Made by a program: the position numbers and the translations under genes
Shown here: piece after piece, positions 16,230 to 24,737 of the stretch
Layout: each line of letters starts with the position of its first letter
Position numbering within the stretch: position 1 is the stretch's first letter
From: CAZJYI01 sp964550025
Lineage (GTDB): Bacteria; Verrucomicrobiota; Kiritimatiellia; UBA8416; CAYOBW01
Direction: 5' to 3'
NCBI GenBank assembly: GCA_964550025.1
Contig: CAZJYI010000116.1
Coordinates: 1 to 38,492, forward strand
Length of the DNA stretch: 38,492 nt
Notes under the pieces: generated by a model
What the model saw: the letters and a program-made list of their open reading frames with translations, nothing else
The model's database searches: none
Told to the model about the DNA's origin: nothing

Positions 16230-19200
16230 ATGATCCGCGAACGCAAGCGACCCATAAGAATCACAGCCACACTCTCTCTTCTCGCGGCCGCCATCACCAC
16301 CAACGCCGCCATCGAAGACGCCTGGAAACAGCTACCGTCCTACGAAGTCGGCAACGACCGTACCTGCGTCCTCGCCCTGGAGGCGCACATCGCACAGGCG
16401 GCGACCGACTCGAAGTCAAAACTCGGGAACGCGGCGCGGCTGGCAGCAATGCTGGGCCGGCCGGAAACAAAAGACGACGCCCGGCTGTTCATCTGCCAGC
16501 AGCTTGCCCGCATCGGGGGCGACCCGGAGGTGCCCGCCGCGGCCGCGCTCCTGAAGAAAGGGGACAGGCGCAGCACGCAGATGGCGTGCATCGCGCTGAG
16601 CGGCATTAACACGGAAACCGCGCGAGCCGCCCTGCGCACCACCCTGCGCTCGGCGAAAAGCGGGAACGTACCGGACATCCTCTACGCCGTAGCCGCCGTA
16701 CACGACCCCCGGGCGGTCGAGGCCGTGGAGGAACGACTGAAGGACGCGGCCACGGAAGTCGCCGCCCTCAACGCCCTGGCCGAGATCGCGACGACATCGG
16801 CGGCGAACGCGCTTCTTCGCCAGAAACCGATATCCGCTGCGCTCCTCGACGCGCGACTGCGATGCGCGGAGCGGCTGGCCAGGCAAAGGGGTACGCAAGC
16901 CCAGGTGCGGCATCTCTACGAATCGGCACTGTGGCCGGACAATCCAGTCCACTACCGCACCGCCGCGTTGCGGGGGCTGACGGCGGTTGGAGACGAAGCT
17001 GCCGCGGGGCGTGTCATCGCTGCCTTGCGCTCGAGCGACACGCGCCTGGCCGGCACGGCTGCTCTGCTGCTGCCCCGCGCCGTAACGAAGGCGAACGTCG
17101 ACCGGGCACTGCCCCGTCTTGCCGAGCTGCCCCCGCATGCGCTGGCCCGGGCCATCGACATTCTGGCAGAGCATGGGTGCAGGGAAATCCTGCCGCTCGT
17201 CGCGAAGTCTGTCGACTCGGAGAAGCCCGAACTCCGCGTGGCGGCGGTGCGATCGCTGGGGCACCTCGGCAACGCCGGTCACGTCAAGACGCTGGCGGCG
17301 CTGGCTGGCGGCGACAAGGAGATCGGAACCGCGGCCCTGCGAAGTCTCACGATCCTCTCGGCGGACGGTGTCGACGCCGCGATCGCCAAGCTTCTCGCGG
17401 AGGGGGACGGTGTGACGCAATCCCTCCTTATCCCGGTCGCCGCCGAACGGCGCATCAAGGGCATATCGCCCACCCTGCTGGCGATTGCAGAGAAGTCTCC
17501 CGACCACGCGGGTGACGTCTACACGGCACTGGCCGAAGTCGGCGCGCCCGGCGACTGCCCGGCGCTACTCAAGCGACTGTCGGCCGATATGGATGCGGGG
17601 AACCGCAAGACGCTGGAAGCGACGATTGCCAAGCTGGCGCAGAACGACACGGCGCCCCTGACGGCCGCATGGACAGACGCGAAGGCGCGACCGAGCATCC
17701 TGCGCATCCTGGCCCGGTGCGGCGGCACGGAAGGGCTGAAGGTCGTCCGCGACGCGCTGGGGAGCGGCGACACGGAGCTCCGCAAGGAAGCCATCCGCGC
17801 CCTGGCGAGCTGGTCGGATGCGTCGGCCGTTGATGAGTTGCTGAAGCTCGCAAAGGAGAAGGACGACGTGTTCGCAAGCACGATGGCCGTGCGCGGCCTG
17901 ATGGCGCTCGTCGACCGGGTAACGGACTCCGAGGCACGTCTCGCCATTGTCGACACCCTGGCCGAGCTGCCCGACAACCCGGCGGCCAACGACTGGGCCG
18001 AGAAGAAGCGCGCGGCGCTACGGCGGAAACCGTCCGGCGGCACGGGGCTGAAGCACGTGCCGGGGCGAAGCGCTGCCCGGAAGAAAGAGCTGGAGAAGAA
18101 GAGTCCGAAGGGCTACCGGCTGGTCGCCTACCTCGACTGCGGTCCCGACAGGTCGGACGGCGCAAAGGGCAAGCCGGCACTGCAGGTGAAGTCGGGGGCG
18201 CCTTTCATGTGGGGGGGAGCGGAGCGCCACGGCGGCGTGCACGCCGCCACCATCGTGTACACCGGCAACAGGCTCGAGCTCGAAGCCTCAGGGCTCGACC
18301 CGAAAAGGTCCTACAAGCTCGGCCTGACCTGGTGGGACTACGACCACAACGCGCGCGTTCAGACTGTGTCGCTTGCGGGCAAGCAGGTCTTGAAGGCAAC
18401 GAAGCTCCCAAGCTACAAGGCAAGCAAGGCGATGCCGGCGACGGTCTCGATTGATGTTCCCGACGCGGCGTACCAAGGCGGGAAGATGCCGATCGCCATC
18501 GGCCAGGCAGGAGGTGTGAACGTGGTCCTGAGCGAGATGTGGCTGTACGAATCGGGCAAGGCCCCCAAGGTCGCGAAGCCGGCGACGCCCAGGCCGCGCG
18601 ATCCCAACGCCAAACGCATCCTCCTGATCTCGGGCGAGGACTACAAGGGCCACAAGTGGCAGGAAACCGCTCCGGCGTTGCGGGAGGAGCTGGAGGCGGA
18701 CCCGCGGTTGGCGGTAGACCGGCTCGACGACCTCGCGAAGCTGGGCGCTACAGAACTGGGCAATTACGCCGCCGTTGTCATGCACTTCAAGAACTACAAC
18801 CCCGAGGTGCCGGGGCGAGCCGGCTACGACAAACTGGCGGCCTTTGTGGAGAAAGGCGGCGGCCTGGTCCTGGTGCACTTCGCATGCGGCGCATTCCAGG
18901 AGTTCAAGGACGACTTCGAGAAGCTGGGCGGCCGCGTGTGGAACCCGAAGATGCGCGGGCACGACCCTTTCGGAACGTTCACCGTGAACATTGTGAAGCC
19001 GGACCATCCGGCCATGGCGGGATGCGAGGACTTCCAGACCACGGACGAGTTGTACACCTGCCTCGACGGCGACACACCGATCGACGTGCTGGCCAGCGCG
19101 GTGTCGAAGGTGGACAAGAAGGTCTACCCGATGGTGTTCGTGCTGGCGTACGGCAAGGGGCGGGTGTATCACTGCGTTCTCGGCCACAATGTCGCGGCGT

Positions 19201-19265
19201 TCAGAAACGAGCACGCGGCGAAGCTGTTTCGGCAGGGAACGGCATGGGTGGCGGGATTGGACTAG
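16230..19265 (+). CDS. Secreted HEAT-repeat protein with C-terminal ThuA domain
   Basis: The 1011-residue protein has a signal peptide (about 1-29, ending TTNAA). A long alpha-helical HEAT-like array follows (about 35-590), with repeated AL..L...A...LR helices. A beta-rich region (about 625-785) includes YLDCGPDRSDG and MWLYESG. The final domain (about 795-1011) is ThuA/glutamine amidotransferase-like: KRILLISGEDYKGHKWQE, VVMHFKNYNPEV, GGGLVLVHFACGAF, VLAYGKGRVYHCVLGHN. ThuA domains are tied to disaccharide (trehalose) use by genetics; the activity is not settled. GGAGA precedes the ATG. A longer frame starts upstream but only translates the palindromic repeats at 16147-16220. Confidence 0.87.
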   Translation: MIRERKRPIRITATLSLLAAAITTNAAIEDAWKQLPSYEVGNDRTCVLALEAHIAQAATDSKSKLGNAARLAAMLGRPETKDDARLFICQQLARIGGDPEVPAAAALLKKGDRRSTQMACIALSGINTETARAALRTTLRSAKSGNVPDILYAVAAVHDPRAVEAVEERLKDAATEVAALNALAEIATTSAANALLRQKPISAALLDARLRCAERLARQRGTQAQVRHLYESALWPDNPVHYRTAALRGLTAVGDEAAAGRVIAALRSSDTRLAGTAALLLPRAVTKANVDRALPRLAELPPHALARAIDILAEHGCREILPLVAKSVDSEKPELRVAAVRSLGHLGNAGHVKTLAALAGGDKEIGTAALRSLTILSADGVDAAIAKLLAEGDGVTQSLLIPVAAERRIKGISPTLLAIAEKSPDHAGDVYTALAEVGAPGDCPALLKRLSADMDAGNRKTLEATIAKLAQNDTAPLTAAWTDAKARPSILRILARCGGTEGLKVVRDALGSGDTELRKEAIRALASWSDASAVDELLKLAKEKDDVFASTMAVRGLMALVDRVTDSEARLAIVDTLAELPDNPAANDWAEKKRAALRRKPSGGTGLKHVPGRSAARKKELEKKSPKGYRLVAYLDCGPDRSDGAKGKPALQVKSGAPFMWGGAERHGGVHAATIVYTGNRLELEASGLDPKRSYKLGLTWWDYDHNARVQTVSLAGKQVLKATKLPSYKASKAMPATVSIDVPDAAYQGGKMPIAIGQAGGVNVVLSEMWLYESGKAPKVAKPATPRPRDPNAKRILLISGEDYKGHKWQETAPALREELEADPRLAVDRLDDLAKLGATELGNYAAVVMHFKNYNPEVPGRAGYDKLAAFVEKGGGLVLVHFACGAFQEFKDDFEKLGGRVWNPKMRGHDPFGTFTVNIVKPDHPAMAGCEDFQTTDELYTCLDGDTPIDVLASAVSKVDKKVYPMVFVLAYGKGRVYHCVLGHNVAAFRNEHAAKLFRQGTAWVAGLD

Positions 19266-19584
19266 AAGAGGTGTATTGGAGACCGGGGCGCGGGCATGTC
19301 TCGCGGCGCTACGGTTTGTAGTGCGCCCGTGAGGGCGTCCCTCGCCTGGCGTGTCCCGTTCTCCCTCGTGCCCATGGGGACGCTCTGACGAGCGCACTAC
19401 GAACGAGGGAACGCCCGCATCGGGTTCGCGTCCATGAGGGCGTCGTTGGTCTGGGATCGGAGCGCTTGGTGCGTTCCGCTACGTGAAAAGATAGTAGCGG
19501 AAGACGCGGAGTCTTCCGACTGTCGGGAAGGATCGGAACGCTTGGCGCGTTCCGCTACATGCAAGAACAAGAAGGAGGTATGAC
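19266..19584. repeat. Cluster of REP palindromes between HEAT-ThuA and GH4 genes
   Basis: The 319-base spacer is mostly REP-like palindromes. A facing pair headed GTAGTGC lies at 19318-19341 (plus) and 19376-19400 (minus). Then a minus copy (19458-19482; CGGAACGC/GCGCTCCG), a plus copy (19494-19520; CGGAAGAC/GTCTTCCG) and a minus copy (19534-19558; CGGAACGC...GCGTTCCG). An AAGGAGG ribosome-binding site for the GH4 gene follows at about 19571-19577. No promoter was recognised. Confidence 0.7.
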
Positions 19585-21000
19585 ATGGCGAAGATCGCAA
19601 TTCTCGGGGCAGGGAGCATCACGTTCGGGCCGACACTGCTGAACGACATGCTGGCAACGGAGGCGCTGGCGGGATCGACCTACGCGCTAATGGGGCCGAC
19701 GCTGTCCAAGGTGCAGCGCGTGGAGAACTACATCCAGAAGCTCATCGACAGAAACGGGCTGGATGCGAACATCTACTCGACGACCGACCGGCGCGATGCG
19801 CTCAAAGACGCCGACTACGTCATCACGATTCTGTCGATCGGCGGCATGGGGGCTTACAAGCAAGACTACGAGATCCCGATGAAATACGGCGTCGACCAGT
19901 GCATCGGGCAGTGCGTGGGCGTCGGCGGCGTGTTCCGTGGAATCCGCACAATCCCCGTCATGGTCGACATCCTGCTCGACATGGAGGAACTGTGCCCGAA
20001 GGCCACCCTGCTGAACTACGTCAATCCGATGTGCTCCATCAGCATCGCCATGGGATGGTCCAGCGACATGCCGTTTGTCGGGCTGTGCCACGGCATCCAG
20101 ACCACGCTCGACCTGATCGCCGGCTACACGGGTCTGAAGAAGGAGGAGATCGACTTCCTGGCCGCGGGCATCAACCACATGGCGTGGTTCCTGAAACTCG
20201 AGAAGGACGGCAAGGACCTCTACCCGCTGTTCAGGGACAACATTGAGAAGCCCGAGTACTATATCAACGACAAGGTGCGCTGCGAAGTGGCGCGGCACTT
20301 CGGCTACTTCATGACTGAAAGCTCCGGCCATCTTTCGGAGTACCTGCCCTGGTTCCGCAAGAACCAGAAGGCCCTGGACCTCTACTGCGACCAGCCGCTG
20401 TTCGGCGGGGAGTCGGGCATCGGCTACCGCTTCCATTCGGGCATAGCCGACAAGTACGAGAAGACGGACTACCTGCAGTTTGAGAGCGACGATCTGCGGC
20501 CGCGCAGCGCGGAGTACTGCTCCCACATCCTCGAGGCCATGGAGACGAACGTGCCGTTCAAGCTGAACGGCAATGTCATGAACGACGGCTACATCACAAA
20601 CCTGCCGCAGGACTGCTGCGTCGAAGTGCCGATGTTCGTGGACAGGATGGGGCTGCATCCCGTCAGCGTCGGGGACCTGCCGTCGCCGCTGGCGGCCATG
20701 AACCAGAGCAACATCACGCTGCAGATGATGGTGGCCGAAGCCGCCTTGACCGGAGACCCGGAGCTCGTCGTGGCGGCCATCGCCATGGATCCGCTGACGT
20801 CGTCGGTACTGACGCTGAAGGAGATCCGGGACATGGCGATCGAGATGTTCGAGGCGCAGGAACCGCTCCTGCAGCACTTCGAGGGCAAGCCGAAACAGTT
20901 GACCACTATCACGGTGCCGGAAGGGACGGAAGGCGTGGCCGTCCCGCTGGACCCGGCGCTGGCCGTTGCGAACCGGTTGGTGGGGCTGGCGACCCAGTAG
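19585..21000 (+). CDS. GH4-family NAD-dependent alpha-glycosidase
   Basis: The 471-residue enzyme belongs to GH4, which uses NAD and a divalent metal to open glycosidic bonds by transient oxidation. The NAD-binding motif GAGSITFGP is at 8-16. NYVNPM is at 144-149. The metal site is Cys168 in GLCHGIQTT with His198 in GINHMAW. The CHG triplet is a variant within the family; other GH4 groups carry CHS, CHE or CN there. The natural substrate could be an alpha-glucoside, galactoside or glucuronide; sequence alone does not decide. No signal peptide, so it is cytoplasmic. AAGGAGG lies 7 bases before the ATG. It sits in a plus-strand series with the oxidoreductase and ThuA genes. Confidence 0.92.
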   Translation: MAKIAILGAGSITFGPTLLNDMLATEALAGSTYALMGPTLSKVQRVENYIQKLIDRNGLDANIYSTTDRRDALKDADYVITILSIGGMGAYKQDYEIPMKYGVDQCIGQCVGVGGVFRGIRTIPVMVDILLDMEELCPKATLLNYVNPMCSISIAMGWSSDMPFVGLCHGIQTTLDLIAGYTGLKKEEIDFLAAGINHMAWFLKLEKDGKDLYPLFRDNIEKPEYYINDKVRCEVARHFGYFMTESSGHLSEYLPWFRKNQKALDLYCDQPLFGGESGIGYRFHSGIADKYEKTDYLQFESDDLRPRSAEYCSHILEAMETNVPFKLNGNVMNDGYITNLPQDCCVEVPMFVDRMGLHPVSVGDLPSPLAAMNQSNITLQMMVAEAALTGDPELVVAAIAMDPLTSSVLTLKEIRDMAIEMFEAQEPLLQHFEGKPKQLTTITVPEGTEGVAVPLDPALAVANRLVGLATQ

Positions 21001-21480
21001 GGGCGCAGAGCGGACAAAGCCCCGGGTACGGGGCGCGGTCTCATGTAGCGCGAGTGGATCCCGGGCCTGTCCGCTCGCTCACGCTCGCGGCTACAGGGAC
21101 GTCTGTGGTTACCGCCGGGCAAGCAGAAGAGAGCCTCTACCGGTCGTGCGCCGGGCCACGGGGCGTGAAAGGGCCCCCACCGGCCTTGCGCCGGTCCGCG
21201 GGGCGTAGAAAGGGACCCCACCGGCCTTGCGCCGGTGGTGAACAGGACTGAGGTGGACATGAGAGGGGCCGAAAAGGGACCGGAGCCCGGCGAGAGCAAG
21301 AAAGGCGCTTCTCTCACTTCTCGCTCGGCCCGGGCTCAGAACAGCCTGCCTTGCCATGGGTCTGCACAGGGTTCTTGCGTACCACCGGCGCAAGGCCGGC
21401 GGGGGCGGGACCCTGCGTGTCGTAGCGCCGCGCAAGGCCGGTGGGGACGTCGACTCGCACTTCTAACGCTCACGACAGGG
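21001..21480. repeat. Tandem and inverted palindromes between GH4 and ThuA genes
   Basis: Three kinds of repeat fill this 480-base spacer. First, a plus GTAGCGCGAG (21045) faces a minus GTAGCCGCGAGCG (21069-21094). Second, a 40-41 base tandem unit starting ACCGGCCTTGCGCCGGT begins at 21139, 21179 and 21220, with a GGGGCGTAGAAAGGGACCCC spacer in each. Third, two related CCGGCGCAAGGCCGG units lie in inverted orientation at about 21381-21404 and 21422-21448. No gene or terminator was identified. Confidence 0.65.
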
Positions 21481-22368
21481 ATGACCGCCATGGCGATAGC
21501 AGGGCCATCACAGAAACGCATCGTCTTCATCGCCGGGCGCGGGAGCCACGGATATGACGCCCACGCCCACAAAGCCGGGTGCCGCCTGTTGGCGGGGGCG
21601 CTGAAGCAGACGCTCCCGGACGTCGAAGTCAACGTCCTGACCGGCTGGCCGAAGGACCAAGCCGTTCTTGCCGGGGCGGACGCCGTGGTCCTCTACTGCG
21701 ACGGACTCGGCGGTCACGAGATCAACGGGCGCGAGGCGGAGGTCCGAGCACTGATCGACAGGGGCGTCGGGCTGGGCTTTCTGCACTATGCGGTGGTAGT
21801 CCCGGCGGGGAAACAGGGCGACCTCATGCTCGACGCGATGGGTGGGCACTACGATCCGCCTTGGTCGGTCAACCCCTGTTGGGAGGCCGACTTCAGCAGT
21901 CTGCCCGATCACCCGGTCACTCGCGGGGTAAGGCCATTTCGCATCTGGGACGAGTGGTACTACCACATGCGCTTCCGCGAGGACGAGAACGGGGCGACGC
22001 CCATTCTCACGGCCCTTCCCCCGAAGGAAACGCTCAAACGGCCCGACGGCCCGCACAGCGGCAACCCGCACGTTCGGGCCGCCGTGCTGGAGCGCAAGGA
22101 ACCGCAGCACGTGGCCTGGGCCTACGAACGACCTAACGGGGGACGCGGGTTCGGTTTCACGGGGGCGCACCGGTTCTGGAACTTCGCGCACGAGGATTTT
22201 CGCAAGATCATCCTCAACGCAACGGCGTGGCTGGCACACATCGACGTACCGCCCGAAGGTCTCAACTCCCCCACCCCATCGCTTGACGAACTGATCGAGA
22301 TCCTCGGCCCACCGCCCGAGAAGTGGAACCGGGAGAAGGCGGTGAAGCTGCTCGAGGGGTTCCGGTGA
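21481..22368 (+). CDS. ThuA-domain protein
   Basis: From the ATG at 21481 the protein has 295 residues, nearly all one ThuA/amidotransferase-like domain: KRIVFIAGRGSHGYDAHAHKAG, ADAVVLYCDGLGGHEI, GVGLGFLHYAVVVPAG, then DEWYYHMRF and GFTGAHRFWNFAHEDFRKII. ThuA homologs are found with sugar oxidoreductases; their reaction is uncertain. The start is the weak point. In the same frame, the bases just upstream encode RRLALLTLTTG, which together with MTAMAIAG would make a good signal peptide, but no start codon precedes it for a long way. The original start may have been lost to the palindromic repeats just upstream, or a non-standard start is used. Confidence 0.8.
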   Translation: MTAMAIAGPSQKRIVFIAGRGSHGYDAHAHKAGCRLLAGALKQTLPDVEVNVLTGWPKDQAVLAGADAVVLYCDGLGGHEINGREAEVRALIDRGVGLGFLHYAVVVPAGKQGDLMLDAMGGHYDPPWSVNPCWEADFSSLPDHPVTRGVRPFRIWDEWYYHMRFREDENGATPILTALPPKETLKRPDGPHSGNPHVRAAVLERKEPQHVAWAYERPNGGRGFGFTGAHRFWNFAHEDFRKIILNATAWLAHIDVPPEGLNSPTPSLDELIEILGPPPEKWNREKAVKLLEGFR

Positions 22369-22392
22369 TAGACGTGTAGCCACGCATGTCCC

Positions 22393-22527
22393 GTAGCGCC
22401 GGCTTTCAGCCGGTGACCAGTAGCGCGGGTTTCCAACCCGCGCATCCCCGGAGTGCGTGGACGGAACGCACTGCACGGCCGGCCGAACGCCGGCGGAACG
22501 GTTCACCGGCTTGAAAGCCGGCGCTAC
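22393..22527. repeat. REP palindromes at the convergent end of ThuA and LTD-CotH genes
   Basis: Two plus copies (22393-22417, arms CCGGCT/AGCCGG; 22420-22445, arms GCGGGTT/AACCCGC) face a minus copy (22504-22527, arms CCGGCTT/AAGCCGG). The minus copy supplies the TAG stop codon of the CotH protein. The spacer between the two convergent genes is entirely repeat. Confidence 0.7.
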
Positions 22528-24627
22528 GGGGAGACGCGCATGAGGCGGTAGAAGCCTTGGACGCTGTCCGGGGCGTTGGAGACGACGACGGTTGCGGTTG
22601 GGCCGGCGGCGGTGGCGACCCCCACGGCCTGCCAGGTGCTGCCGGTCAGGCTTTCGCGCCAATCCACGCGGTAGGCGGCACCCGAGACGGCTGACCATTC
22701 GAGGCGAGACTCCGGGTTCGGCCCGGAGGCCAACGCGGTAACGCCGAGTACACGGTTTGCACTGCCGGGGGTCGGCGGCTGCATGCTGTAGGGAGCGTGT
22801 TGCCCGTCGGGCCACCGTCCTTCGGCCGCGTCCTCCGCCTGGGGGCCGAAGGTGACGGCGTCCACGAGGGACCCGTCCGGGGCATAGAGTGCGATGCGCT
22901 CTCCCAGCCGGCTGAGTTTGAAGCTCACATGCAGATCGCCTTCCGCCGCATTCTGCCCCGTCTCCTCGTCGGCCCAGACGACCCGGTAGCCGCGGGCGCC
23001 GATGACGGTCCCGCCGGGGACGGCGAACTTGTTGGTGTCAGCCGGGTCATCGCTCAAGAAGTAGCCGCCCAGGTTCACGTCCGTGTCGCCGCCGTTGTAC
23101 AGCTCGAACCAATCCTCGAAATGCCCGTCGGCGGGGTCCGGAACGGCGCTTTCATTGTCGGCCATCCACTCGTTGATCGTGACGGGCGTGGCCAGTGACG
23201 TCAGGCTGTTGGGGAGTCCTGCGGAGGGATAGTGCAGCACGTGGCGGCTGGAGGGATCACCCTCGGGGTACGAGCCGTAGGAGAAGTCGGAGCCGACCTG
23301 GTTGTACTCGAGCGCATCCAGCGCAATCGGCGCGCCCTGGTGCGACATCGCGAGTGCGACGTGGCCGCTCTGGCTGTTGAGCCGGAAGGCGGCGTGGACG
23401 AACCCCGCCGCGGTCTCGCCGAGTTCGCCGTCCGCCCAGACGAGCAGACGTTCCTTTGACTGGATGACAATCCCCGTCGGCAGGGCCCAAAGTGCGAGAT
23501 TCGCCGGGTCGTTCGACAGGTAGAATTCGTCCGCGAGGTCCACCGCCTGCGTGCCGGCGTTGTACAGTTCGACCCATGGTTCGAACTCGCCTTCGTTGTC
23601 GGCCGCGTGGCTGATGTTGGACGGCATCACCTCGTTGATCCACAGCCGGGGGAGCACCGGCAACGGCGCCAGCACGGTGTTGGGCGCGCCGGGCGTGAAA
23701 ACTGCCGGGGCTCCGCCCTGCAGGCCGGTCTGGCGGCTGAGTTGGATGTCCGTCTCGGTGAGTACCACTTGTAGAGTCTGATCCACGTCAGTCGGCAGAT
23801 ACCAGAAGCTCAGCGTGTAGGTGGCCTCGGCGGACAATCCCAGGTTCCCCTGGTTGACCGTCGCGGGGAAGCGGTCCGTGTGGTCGCCCGGACCGGTGGC
23901 CGCGATACGCAGGCAACCGCCGCCGCCATGAACCGGAGCGTTGGTGATCGTGCTGCCGGAGTGACTGGCGTCGCTGATCCACGGCCCGGACAGCGCGCTT
24001 TCGAAATCGCCATTCTGCAGCAGGTTGGGCCCAACAAGCGGATCGTTCCCGGCAACGAGGCAGACGTCATCCACAAGCAGCATCCCGGCCTCGCCGAGGT
24101 AGAGATGCAGCCTGGCAAAGGCCGGCCCCGCCGAAGACTGCCCGGTAACCGTCACGAACTGCCAGGGCGGCGGCGCCGTGGGATCCGTGGCCGCCCAGTT
24201 ACCGATACGGCTGTTGTCGTGCGCAGGGTCGACGAGCTGCAGCGACGATCCGCGCCCGGCGGCCCACGCGGGCCAGGGCGGATCGTCGTCATAGCGGACC
24301 TCGTCCAGGATGTCCCACTGGTTGCTGCCGACCGGACGCAGCAACCGCAGTGTCTCCCCCCCGTTGTCCAGCGAGCCGTCATAGGCACCCGCCACGACTT
24401 CAGCGTTGCCGTACAGGCGCTGATAGGCGGCCACGCTCTCGCACACCACGGCAAAGCCGGTCGGCCCGATCAGCGATCCGGCGCCAAAGGTGAAGTCGAC
24501 GCCGTCGAGGCGCAGCCCCGCGAGGTCAAAGCCGTGGTCCGCCGACAGGTTGTGGATCTCGACGAAGTCGCCGTACGGGTCCGCGGCATCGTACATGATC
24601 TCGTTGATGACCAGATAGCCGTCGGGC
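22524..24627 (-). CDS. 3' part of the LTD-CotH lipoprotein (after the gap)
   Basis: This is the C-terminal portion of the gene that begins at 28216. Read in frame it starts PDGYLVINEIMYDAADPYGD, the opening of a lamin-tail domain (LTD). A carbohydrate-binding-like beta region follows (LLQNGDFESALSGPW), then two more LTD units (PRLWINEVMPSNISHA; PVTINEWMADNESAVPDPAD). The tail has the YRVDWRESLTGSTWQ pattern seen at the end of other secreted proteins of this kind. Counting only bases not shared with the other side of the gap, it contributes 697 residues, giving 1860 in total. The stop is a TAG within a GTAGCGCC palindrome. Confidence 0.85.
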
Positions 24628-24737
24628 NNNNNNNNNNNNNNNNNNNNNNNNNNNNNNNNNNNNNNNNNNNNNNNNNNNNNNNNNNNNNNNNNNNNNNNNN
24701 NNNNNNNNNNNNNNNNNNNNNNNNNNNGCCGTCGGGC
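24618..24737. other. 100-N assembly gap flanked by a 10-base overlap
   Basis: Bases 24628-24727 are N. The ten bases before (24618-24627) and after (24728-24737) are identical, GCCGTCGGGC. Merging them restores one open frame across the join; the 100-N version does not. The gap is therefore probably zero length, placed by scaffolding. Confidence 0.85.

Noticed and set aside
21139..21240. Possible CRISPR array from the spaced repeats
   Set aside because: The units are adjacent palindromes without variable spacers, and no cas genes are present. The word-like blocks also lack spacers.
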